The notes beneath the pieces are model-generated. The model saw only the letters and a program-made list of their open reading frames with translations. It was not told the DNA's origin and searched no databases. From Welwitschia mirabilis (lineage: Eukaryota > Gnetophyta > Gnetopsida > Welwitschiales): a stretch of DNA of 55,759 nt. The position numbers were made by a program, and so were the translations under genes. This document shows positions 37,340 through 46,750 of the stretch, one piece after another. The stretch's first letter is position 1; each line of letters starts with the position of its first letter. The stretch spans positions 115,639,131 to 115,694,889 of the forward strand of contig JBOZIK010000001.1 in the NCBI GenBank assembly GCA_051453625.1, read 5' to 3'.

Positions 37340-38308
37340 TGTATTGAACAAGTAAAATTAAACCTTAAAAATAACTGATCTAGGAAAAATCCTTTAGGTA
37401 ATTGACTAATATTCTCTAGGGGATTGACCATATATTAATAATAAAAAATAATATTTTCAGTAAGGGGTTAACTAGCTAGCATCAAGAAGTTGATTGCTTA
37501 GAGGCCAACAAATATTTCAAAAGGGGTCAATTATTAGCTTATGAGGTCTCATCATAATTTACATGATCATCTAGTTCTAGTCTTAGGATCGACCACCTAG
37601 ATTGGTATACTTCATAAAATCCTAACATAAGAAAAGCGGTTAATCACCACCTTGAAGGGGTCAATTATTAGTCTAACAATTAATAGGTGAATAGTCATTT
37701 TGAACTATTAACAACCATTAAAACTTCATTGAGGAAAGTTAACTAGATATTTCTAATACTCCAACAATTTTATTTTTGGTTCATGTACTATACATTAGTT
37801 ATAAACATTATTGTATAAATAATTTGGTTATTGTTTTGATTTATAACCTTTTGTCATTTTCACATTGTACTTTAAGATACATCTTATCATATTTTAATTA
37901 TACTCTAATATTATCATATCTCCATCTATAATAAATTGTAATAATAAGTAAGAAAATTAATTGTTCTTGAGGTTAAGGATTACTAAAAAATTTCATTTGT
38001 ATTAGTGGAGGATAATTATAAAGTATCATTAGATGTGTAGCTAGAGATTGCACTAGTAATAAAGAAAAATAGGCTTGTTTTGTATATCTTGTATCTATTT
38101 ATTTTTATTTTCTAGTTAATTATCATGTGATGAATTACTCTTACATTATTAATTACTTAGATTATATTTTAAACATGAGTTGCATCTAGCATTTATTTAA
38201 TTAGATAATGCATTTATTCGTGTAAACATAGTGTTAATTTATCAAGTTATAAAAGATTACCTTAGCTATTCTATTAATCCCTCCTCTAGGATAGTCAATC
38301 CTAATAAT
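37340..38308 (+). repeat. Ty1/copia LTR (5')
   Basis: Related in sequence to the 22650-23415 and 25915-26650 pair, with shared TGGTCAATTA-like and (A)AGGGGTCAATTATTAG themes and the terminal CATCTATAATA...AAGGATTA.(C/T)A part. It ends with CCCTCCTCTAGGATAGTCAA and is followed by a copia-type primer site, which fixes orientation and end. The left boundary is approximate. Confidence 0.55.
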
Positions 38309-38328
38309 TAGTATCAGAGCTTTAGTAT
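38309..38328 (+). other. Copia primer-binding site (initiator tRNA-Met)
   Basis: TAGTATCAGAGCTTTAG. The canonical plant copia site is TGGTATCAGAGC, complementary to the 3' end of initiator tRNA-Met; 11 of 12 bases agree. Only a few tens of bases of internal sequence follow before an E-type LTR begins. Confidence 0.75.
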
Positions 38329-38359
38329 AAGTATTTTTACTTGTGTTTGATTTCTTAAT

Positions 38360-39710
38360 AAGATATTATTTTCATGCTAAATTTGACATTTTAAGTAAGT
38401 ATAATTGATTAATATAACATAGGGAAAGACATGTAATTTATGAATTATCATAAAATGATGTATTTTATTCTTTTTACCACATTTTCATGAGATTATGAAT
38501 TTCCTACTAACATTATTAGGTATATTGTTATCTTCTAAAGATCACACAAAAAGATGAAATCAATCTAGAAAATAACACCAACATGACTGACTAGGGGGAC
38601 TAATGTTTCTAGTCTTATAAGAAAAGACATGGAAAATCTCATGTTCTTGCATCATATTATGGAATGAATTACATTTAATTTATAAGATAGTTGAACATAA
38701 ATTATATTTAATCTTAAAATCTAGTTACACATGATAAAAGTACAAATAAACAGATCATAATAATATGTGGCATAATGAAGATGATTGAGATAAAGATGCA
38801 TGATATAGAATCTATTAATAGCACTATCTATAGTCAAAGGAAACTTCATTACCATATTTGCATAAGAAGATGAAGCAGTTTTCTTTGTGGCTATAACCCA
38901 AACACTTTTATAACCCCTTCCTTAGGTAATAGTCCATTGTAATCCCCTACTTATGTAACTACCCACTTAATGCATAAAGACAATACTTAATTAATTATGA
39001 TAATTTTTTTCAAGCCTTTTCTCATTTATTAAAGGGCCTTAAGCCCTTAATGTAAACATCTTTGATGGAAATAACATAGGAAAGACATAGAGGCTAGGAT
39101 ATCATGATTCTCTAACACTCTTTTTTTAGGGGCAAAATGTTTAAGACTAGTTGAGGATTTCTCTTCTCCTTCTCCTCCATGGATGTAATGTATATTTCTT
39201 TTGGATTTAATCTAAGAATTGGTTTAAGCCTTTTTATGAATAATGCATAAAATCATGTGGTATTAATAATATTAAGGTAGGATCAATTTTAAATTTAGTT
39301 TTAACTCTTTAATTATTATTACATATTAATTTAGCATTAATAATATTTAGATATAAATAATTCTAAGTGTGTTTCATACTTTTATTATTATTTCATATTA
39401 AATTAGAATTAGTAATTTTTAGATGAAGCTCACTTATTTATTAAGTTTCAAGATACAAAAATCATTAGAGTGAAGGACAAGAGTTGGATAACTTAACTAG
39501 ATCCTTGGAGCACTTCTATTCCTTACATTTCCAATCAAAGATTACTTTCTCTCTCTTAACTTCTAATTTTTCTATTGTTTGAGTTTTTCATTGGAAGTTA
39601 GAATTTTATTATATCTTTTAATAAAATTTAATTCCTATATCCTTGTGAAAGAATGATATTAAGTGTTTTACTTAGTTTAAATTTAGATCACTACAAGCTA
39701 TGATCAGATT
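38360..39710 (+). repeat. Probable E-family LTR, plus orientation (5' LTR of E3)
   Basis: It has the inverse complement of E LTR landmarks in order: ATTATCATAAAATGATGT (about 38447), a GTAATCCCC block, and AAAGGGCCTTAAGCCCTTAA (about 39033), the counterpart of GAGGGCTTAGGCCCTTT near 6301. A primer-site-like TTAGCACTATTATTGAGGAT follows at 39711. Divergence is high, so limits are approximate. Confidence 0.45.
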
Positions 39711-40621
39711 TTAGCACTATTATTGAGGATAACGGCATGGTAATTTTTTTAAGTGTACTTAATTTTATTATTGCAATTTTTAGTTAATTTTTATTTTTTT
39801 AGTATTAGATATTGGTTCTTTTTCTAGTGATATCCTAAGTAATCCTTTTCTATTTTATTTTTGTGTTTTTTTCCTTCCACTGGTAGGCACTAGTCCATTT
39901 TGAATAAAATCTAAACTAGTCCACATTATTATATTTAGTTATCTTTTCTAATAGTGAAAAATTTATTATTATATTTAATATTTTGTGTTACAAGTTTAAT
40001 GACTTTCATGCAGGTGCAATTAAAACCTAAGATCATGATTTTAAATGATTTATTCTATATTTTGTGTGCTTCCAATTTCTATAAATTTTTAGTTTTATTT
40101 TAGTTTTTATTTCTATGAAAATTTTTAAGAAAAATTAAAAATATTAATTTAATTTTTTAAAGTTGCATTTCTATAAGATTTTATCATTTCAGGTTTCTAT
40201 TTAATTTTTATTAAACCATAAAACCTGAACCTTGTTGCACTAACTATGTGAATTCTCTATTTTTCCCTCAATCTATTTTACCAAAATAGACTAGTATTGC
40301 TAGCATTCCTATACTAAATCCTTTGTAACTTGGACTATCACCTTGTATTACCTCTCTGAAGCTTATAAGATTATAGGCCTCCTCTAAAACTATGAAAAAT
40401 GTAGAAAATATAAACTATTAGCTTAAAACATTAATTTCCCTCTTAAATTTAAATCATGAGTTAGGATTCAAATCCATTTTAAGCACCTTTTAATTTGAAT
40501 CTTTCTACCCTTGTTATTTCTAGAACAACCATTAACTCAAATGCACTATAAAAGATCTCATATAAACTAAATAAACCTTTGAAGGGTATTTTAAATTTCA
40601 TCCATATCTAGATCAATATCC

Positions 40622-41519
40622 TTATAATTTTGAATATGAAAATCCTTGCATCTAATAATAGGAGTTTGATTTCATGCCTTCCTTTACCACTTATGATTTT
40701 ATCCTTCAATATCATTTTCACACCCTTCATCCTTTGTTCTATACTTCATCTTATTTTTAATATCCTTCATCATCTAATCACTATCCTTTATTTTTTACAA
40801 CTCAATAATCCTCTTTCAATTCCTTGGAAGAAACCATTATAAGATTCATGGAAGCCTAGATGCAAATAGCTAAGAGGCTTAAAAAAGATATCTAATAATT
40901 AACCCAAGTCACTACTCAAATCTTTAGAATAATAGAAGAAGTAAACCTTTCTACATTCAATGAACACATGAGCTTAAAAAAAACTTGAAGGAATTAATAA
41001 GATTAGAAATGAAAACATCTAAATCTTATTCCTTCAGAATGATTAAGAAGCTCATAACAAAAATAATGAAGACATCGAAGAGGACTTTAAGTTTAAACAT
41101 GCCTTAGACAATGAATGGTTGCATGCAAAAAGTCTTTACTTTGAAGTAGGATTAGATACTCTAGACAATGATGATCAATTAGTTAAAAGTAAGTAAACAT
41201 ATAAGGGAGAATGAAAATTAGAATGTTACCTAATAGAGAATAAATTCAAATGCAACTTTAATGAAGAAGAAAATAGACCTATCTTTGAACCACAATCTTT
41301 GCCTATGCAACGTTTTGTGAAAGAATTCCTTGTAAACATTAATGAAGAAAAGAAAATTAACTAAGAATCTTTTTATAATCCATCCTTGGAATACTCTTTT
41401 TCTCAACAACCCCTTGAACCAACTATGGCATTTTCATCTTTTAAGTAGAAATCAAACCTTAATGATGAGGAAACATCATTTACACCTTTGAAATCATCTC
41501 TTGATATATTTATTAGTGA
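40622..41519 (+). pseudogene. Gag relic of E3
   Basis: In one plus frame, an aromatic Pro/His stretch (QYHFHTLHPLFYTSS) is followed by SFNSLEETIIRFMEA, then a helical segment. From about 41060 there is a long acidic tail containing FEPQSLPMQRFVKEF and FSQQPLEPTMAF. The SLEE-type motif followed by a helix is the gag region upstream of the zinc knuckle in many plant gypsy elements. The same pieces occur in E1 and E2 on the minus strand. Several TAA/TAG codons break it, and it runs into the 100-N gap. The 70-codon frame at 40630-40842 is an alternative frame of the same stretch. Confidence 0.5.
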
Positions 41520-41619
41520 NNNNNNNNNNNNNNNNNNNNNNNNNNNNNNNNNNNNNNNNNNNNNNNNNNNNNNNNNNNNNNNNNNNNNNNNNNNNNNNNN
41601 NNNNNNNNNNNNNNNNNNN
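41520..41619. other. Assembly gap (100 N)
   Basis: Exactly 100 N, the usual placeholder for an unknown length. The left ~425 bp of LTR D (by comparison with B), and any internal sequence next to it, is missing here. Confidence 0.99.
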
Positions 41620-42229
41620 AAGCATCTTGGTTACAAAATAATTAAGTATTAAGAGAGGATACATAGCCATCCACCAAGTGCATGTCTTTCTGCAACACTC
41701 AAGATGGATCTCCCATCTTTCGATCTCATTTTTGGTGTAATGAAGATCAGAAGGAAAGTCGAATGAGGGACTTATTTATAGGAAAATATAGCAGAAAATC
41801 AAACAAAAAGCATGGTAAGGCACACCCATTTATAATTTAGGAATAGATGAAATGGTTAAGGGTTATCATCAGAGTCGGTTACATGTCAAGGGGAACGATA
41901 GCTCTTTACAATTCAGAATGATAACTTAATAGTACACATCAGCATGCAAATGGGTTATTGTCCTTTCTCTCATGGGGATGATAAAGGGACGATGGTCTTC
42001 TTTAATCACTTTCTTGAGGAGAAACTTAGTATTTTTGTCAATAATCCTTCTCCAAAGCTCTGTGCATTAGAATATGCCTTTAATACATCAAATCTGGGTA
42101 AGAATCGCACATTTCTAAGATTTCCTATTGATTCTCCAAAATCCTCAAAATCGCACCTAAACCTGTATGAAAGTCCTACAAAACAACTCATAAAACCCCA
42201 TCAAATGAGCACAAATTGGCAGCACAACA
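41620..42229 (-). repeat. LTR D (5' LTR, truncated by gap)
   Basis: Partner of LTR B from B position about 16520 on. It ends AAATTGGCAGCACAACA at 42229, followed by target-site bases TAATA. Open frames at 41944-42252 (plus) and 42006-42191 (minus) are LTR sequence. Confidence 0.8.
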
Positions 42230-42339
42230 TAATAGTTCTCCATATCAACTAAATGTTTGCCTCAGGGTATCTTCTATAACTGCTGGATCTAAGCCTCCAA
42301 CAAATAGTTGTGCCATATCAATAAGCATGTTGCTAGATT
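42230..42339 (-). pseudogene. RBP45/47 fragment, RRM3 exon, 5' half
   Basis: The minus strand reads QLFVGGLDPAVIEDTLRQTF, then S, a stop and YGEL, up to the LTR D edge. This is RNP2 and the first helix of RRM3 (the family has IFVGGLDPxVTDExLRQxFxxYGE). An acceptor-like TTTGTAG precedes it at 42346-42340. The exon continues at 16036-16093 on the far side of the inserted LTR element. Confidence 0.88.
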
Positions 42340-42385
42340 CTACAAATAAAATAAGTGAAAGGTAAGTTAAGGAAAATATTTATAC

Positions 42386-42436
42386 TCATAGTTGTATTAT
42401 TTGGATCATTATCAACTAGTGGAGCCTGCGTGACCC
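42386..42436 (-). pseudogene. RBP45/47 fragment, linker exon before RRM3
   Basis: It reads VTQAPLVDNDPNNTTM after an acceptor-like ACATCAG (42443-42437). RBP45/47 proteins have a D(N)DPNNTTIFVGG motif joining the Q/P-rich linker to RRM3. The separation from the next exon part is only 46 bp with GT..AG ends, short for a plant intron. The 8-mer ACAACTAT (minus strand) occurs on both sides, at 42388-42395 and 42304-42311. A small insertion with target duplication is therefore an alternative reading. Confidence 0.8.
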
Positions 42437-42798
42437 CTGATGTTGTCAATTTAATAGAAAAGATAAGCAACCTATTCTAAAACTATTTCGGTAACAATTC
42501 TTTGAAACATGGAATATTGTAAGAGTATTTAAAAATATCAAATACATGGAACACCATAGGTTTACAATGAGAAATGTAATTTACTTCGTAATAACTATAA
42601 TAGAATGCTCTACACATATCAAGAACAATATCTTAAAAAATATCTCACAAAAAACAATTAAGAAAAGGATAAAGGAAAATAAAGAAAAAATAATTAAATC
42701 TTGAAACTCATAGGTAATGAACAAATACTACATTAAAAAAATCTTGCAAAATTATAGTATCATTATTATAAAAAGAACCTAAATTTAGTCATGGGAGA

Positions 42799-43152
42799 TT
42801 ATTTTCTCTGCAACATCACTACAATTAGCTTTTGTATTTCATCTTTCTTCTATGTGTCTATTCTATCTCCTCTACTTTGTAGAGCTTCTTGTGAAGCTTT
42901 ATTACAATGAGATCCATCCTCTCTTACTCTCTTTGATATTTTCTCTTTTCACTCTTCAAGTGTCTTTGGCTATCTTTGCCTCCTCTTAATTTACTTCCAC
43001 CTTTGTATAGCTTTACTGTTGTAGCCTCTCCTCTATGCTCTTCGAGCTCCACCTAGATTATGTAGCTTTGTTGTTATTCTCCTTTTCTGAGGTGTTCCCC
43101 TCTCTATTTTCTCTCCTTTTATTTTCTTTTTTGATGTCCCTCTCTTATCCAT
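42799..43152 (-). pseudogene. Basic, stop-interrupted reading frame, unrecognised
   Basis: A minus-strand frame of 118 codons from an ATG at 43152 to TAA at 42799-42801. It is Lys/Arg-rich (MDKRGTSKKKIKGEKIERG, KISKRVREDGSHCNKASQEA), with six internal stops, mostly TAG. It occupies the place where RRM1 and RRM2 would be expected between the RBP N-terminal and linker exons. It could be another captured fragment or simply purine-rich intron; the plus strand here is a CT-rich tract. Confidence 0.25.
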
Positions 43153-43299
43153 TATTTATGCTCCCCTGTTTTTTCATCTGAACTATTTTTCTCTAGGGTA
43201 CTACCTCTCCTTTTTTATCTTCTCTGGTTGATTATCAGCTTGCGTCCTCTCTTTCTATAAGGTGGTTATTTCTACTAAATTTGCTAAGGCTAAGCTAGG

Positions 43300-43522
43300 G
43301 TTTACTGTGGATAGGGCTACAACACCTCATAGGTAGCATAGGTGGACCTAACTACAACTGAGGTTATGGCTGTGGTTGTGGCTAAGGTGGTTAGACATTA
43401 GCAGGTGACAACAACATCTGACTCTATGAAGGTAGATTCAAAGTCTATGGATATTGTTGTTGCATCATCATCCACTGTTGTTTTTGTTGTTGTGGATCCA
43501 TTTCCATCAGCTAAGGCGTCAT
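43300..43522 (-). pseudogene. RBP45/47 fragment, N-terminal Q/M-rich exon with start codon
   Basis: The frame opens with ATG at 43522-43520. After one TAG it reads MEMDPQQQKQQWMMMQQQYP, followed by a Pro/Gln-rich tract (PP.PQPQP.PQL.LGPPM). This is the N-terminus of plant RBP45/RBP47 proteins. Most of the stops stand where Gln would be expected, so CAG/CAA to TAG/TAA decay is inferred. The exon lies about 600 bp inside the right CACTA end. RRM1, expected next, is not found in the following 860 bp. Confidence 0.8.
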
Positions 43523-43879
43523 AACACTAGCTGCCGGTTGTAGTATTTGTCATTGAATCTCTTAAATAAAACCAAAGTAAACAATAATTGATATGCTATA
43601 TGAGCCCTGGAAAACCTAGTACTTAAAATCAAGGGTTTTATAGCTAATGAGAAGAGGATTTGTGAATGATGTATGTGGCCTTAAGAAAGTTAAGGATGAT
43701 TCACTTGTAGGCACTGAGGATTCCTTGGATTTTTATTATTAGAGGAAAGGATATTGTCAAATTCAAATTGCAATTGGAATGGAAATGAGGGCTTTAGGAA
43801 ATAAAAAACAAGGACATGAATATTTAATATAAGTTTAGTTAAATTCCCACCCTTTTTAGTGCATGTATTTGAAAAAAAA

Positions 43880-44129
43880 ACCTAAAAGGTAATTTTTGGT
43901 TAGGGTGTTTATTTTAATAAATGCATTAAAAACTTGAAATTTTAAGTCAATATTATGACATACGTCTTATTATTAAGGTGTTCTTTTTATAAACGCCTTA
44001 GAAAAATGGCTTTTGAGGTGTTTGTCTAAAAAATGCCTTAAAAGAGTTTCCATTAGCCTTGTTTTAAAGGATCTGTACTTAAGGTTTTTATTCAAATAAA
44101 AAACTTAAAAGCCTATATTTCTAGTAGTG
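43880..44129 (-). repeat. CACTA right terminal repeat and subterminal array
   Basis: Terminal repeat 44104-44129, with AAAATGCCTTAAAAG (about 44029), GGCTTTTGAGGTGTTTGT and TTAAGGTGTTC variants inside it. These mirror the motifs of the left array. Confidence 0.8.
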
Positions 44130-45420
44130 TCATTCGATGAATGAGACTCTATTTAAAAACATAGTGCAATTTTGTGATTTACCCTAAAACAATGCCAAGT
44201 CATTGAGGCTTAAATCATGATGATATAATCTCATTCATCACATGAATAATGGTGAAATCTCTATGTCAGTTTCTCCATCATAACCTAAATGTAAGCATGG
44301 AAAGTAGAAAAGTTAATGCATAAGAACCATCAAACATTTATGGACTACTAATGAAACTACAAGCATAAGGATTCACATAAATAATAAATACTTAGCATGG
44401 AAGTAGTTTCATTTAAATGTTAAAAGTAAAAAGTAAATTACAACTTGAAATAAAAAAGGAAACTACAATTGTATTAATCATAAGGAAATTCCTTACATTT
44501 AAGAAAGGGCCTACATCTAATATAGAATCATTAGGCTAGCCTTAAGGCTAGCACATTCCCAAAGGGATCTTGGCATAATATGATGAAGACAACTATACCC
44601 CAAGGTATCAAAGCTTTAATAATTGAAGATTAATTATCATGAGAGGGCTTTGGCCCTTTTTATAAATGAAGATAGGTTGGGGGTAGTAGGATCCTTTGGT
44701 TCATACTAGTAGGGGAGGTTAATAAGATTTCACATATAGCATTAGTGGAATCTTTGTCTTCTTGTGTTAAGTAGGATGGTTAAGATTCCTCATCTTTCAG
44801 CATTTAATGAGGTGATCGAAATCTTTAACTTGTAGTATTTTTTGGAGATTGTCATGAAGAGTCTAACACATGGCCTTTAGAATATGATTCCTCCACTAAT
44901 CAGTGCCACTGCCACTTGTCTCTAGTGCCACTGTGACATGTCATTATTACTTCACTATGATGTATTTGTTATGTCACTTTCATGTGTCTCCAGCACTGCT
45001 GCCACATGCTACTGAAGGCCATGGGCAAATTACATGCAGTAATTGTCTAGACCCACAATTGAAATCCAAGTGTAAATACATGGTAAATTTAGCAAGTGAG
45101 TTTGGAAATGATTTGTTCCCAAAGACGGTTGCTCCCATATAGGTCATCGACATTGCTAGTGTCTTCTCTAGGAGTACCTTCATCTTTGTCATCATGTTCC
45201 AATATTAAATTAAGTGCTTGAATTAACATGAGCAAGTGCATAACTTCATAATTGACATTAAGATGAATGGAAGACATAATTTTGTGATAACATGATTAAT
45301 ACAATATCTTTTCTAAGCTAAATTAACCTAAAATACTTAATGTGAATGTTAATTTTTATCATTAACAAGAAGTAAATAATTCCATGCTAAACCCTAGCTA
45401 GGTCCTAGATGCATTTTAGT
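44130..45420 (-). repeat. E-family LTR copy 3, part 2
   Basis: It resumes the interrupted E2 LTR: AACAATGCCAAGTCATTGAGG corresponds to 7148, the GCTAGCC...GGCTAGC block to 7533, AATGAGGTGATCGAAATC to 7810, and ATAATTTTGTGATAA to 8287. On the minus strand TTTATAAAAAGGGCC (44651-44665) is a good TATA box, in agreement with minus orientation. Open frames at 44903-45142, 44980-45195 and 45089-45277 are LTR sequence. The right end is set by loss of similarity. Confidence 0.7.
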
Positions 45421-45559
45421 GATTAAGACTTAATAATAACTACCCCTTGTCATGTTGACTAGTTTATATCCTTTATAGTAGTTTTTAAAAGCTTTCTCAT
45501 TAATGATGATTAATGATTTTACTTCCTCTTTTGCAAGATTTTTACATTCTTTATTGATG

Positions 45560-46750
45560 CTTTTTTTTAAAATTACGTGGTGTGGCATGTAAGGTTGAAG
45601 GCTTCTACTCTGTAATGAACAATTCATATATTGAATTGCATACTATTATATTATATATAAACAAGCATTTTGCATAGTAATAATTTTATTTTTATTACAA
45701 TATTTCTTTCAAGCAATGTAAAGCTCATTTATGAATCATTTATTAAGGACTTTTTAATCATGATAATAAATGATCAAAACTGTAAAAACTTAGAGGAAGT
45801 AGAAAATATTGAAGTGGTTTATCGTCAACTAGAAAATCTTGATTGCTTTTGCATTGTAACTTTAGCATATTAATTTTTCAGTGAATTCCAATTTGCTACA
45901 TTCTTTATTCATGCATTTTCTATTAAAGATTCTAAATAATAATAATCTTAGGACTGTTACAATCTTTCTCTTCAACAACATAAAGTTAGTATTGAAGTCA
46001 TTTGCCAAGAACCTTTTAATCATAATACCAAATGAAAAAGACTACAAAAACCTAAGATACCAAAAAAAAAAAGGCAAAATAAAAAAAGAAATAAAAAAGA
46101 AAATGAAAATATAAAGGAGATTCATATAGTTTAATATCAACTAGAAAATCTTGATTGTTTTTGCATTGTAGCTTTAGCACATTAAAATTCTAATGAATTG
46201 CCATTTTCCTACACTCTTTGTTCATGTAGTGCTGATTTAGGAATAATCATTTTAAATGATAAGAATTTAAGTACTATTACAATCTTCTCTTAAACAATAA
46301 AAATTAGTATTTAAATAATTCATCAAAGTCTTTTGGATTATGATAATACATGAAAAAAACTTTAAAAACTTTAGATATTAAAAAAAAGAACATTCATGTA
46401 GCTTAACATCAACTAGAAAATCTCAATTCCTTTCACATTACAACTTTAGCACATTAATGTTCAAGTGAATTGTTAGTTTTTTGCATTCTTTGTTCTTGCA
46501 TTTTCTATCAAAAAAAAAAAAAGAATTCTAAATAATAACAATTTTAGAAATACCATAATCTTCTTCTTAAACAACATAAAGTTATTATTTAAATCCTTAT
46601 TAAGGAATTTTTAATCATGATATTGAATGACGAAAATTCTAAAAACTTAGTATACTAAAAAATAAAACTATTCATGTAGTTAAAATCAACTTAAAAATAT
46701 TGATTGCTTTTGCATTGTAAATTTAACACCTGAATTGCCACTTCTGTAAT
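45560..46750. repeat. Tandem repeat, four units of ~270-310 bp
   Basis: The anchor TCAACTAGAAAATCTTGATT (with variants) begins at 45825, 46137, 46409 and 46686. It is followed each time by TTTGCATTGTA.(C/A)TTTA(G/A)CA and preceded by a block with (A)ACATAAAGTTA.TATT and TTTTTAATCATGATA. Unit spacing is 312, 272 and 277 bp. The plus-strand open frames 45670-45873 and 45881-46114 are translations of units 1 and 2 and resemble each other for that reason. Origin unknown; not a recognised satellite. Confidence 0.85.

Larger units (their letters stand above)
16094..42229 (-). mobile_element. LTR retrotransposon split by nesting, inserted in the captured RRM3 exon
   Basis: The two ends are same-orientation LTRs of one family: B (16094-17164) on the left and D (to 42229) on the right. 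Outside them are TAATT and TAATA. Joining the flanks with one copy of that 5-mer gives an uninterrupted RRM3 frame (..YGELLHVKIPVGK..). Orientation is minus, from LTR A's primer site and from TATA boxes reading CTATAAATAAG on the minus strand at 16681-16690 and 41771-41782. The interior holds several other elements, so little of the original internal region remains. LTR D is truncated by the gap at 41520-41619. Confidence 0.75.
12291..44129. mobile_element. CACTA (En/Spm-type) Pack element with nested insertions
   Basis: The ends are inverted: CACTATAAGATATAG... at 12291 and, on the minus strand, CACTACTAGAAATAT... at 44129. About 21 of the first 26 bases agree. Both ends are followed by many copies of an AATGCCTTAAAAG-type motif in either orientation, the subterminal binding-site arrays typical of CACTA elements (family knowledge). 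The flanks are CCA and TCA, a 3-bp target duplication with one C/T change. The same site without the element exists at about 7088. No TNPD/TNPA transposase was recognised, so it is presumably non-autonomous. It carries RBP45/47 exons on the minus strand. A 26.1-kb LTR element has inserted within it; without that, about 5.7 kb would remain. Confidence 0.8.

Noticed and set aside
45670-46114. Two consecutive plus-strand ORFs as a gene pair
   Set aside because: They are translations of adjacent units of a tandem repeat with A-rich tails and many stops in the other units.
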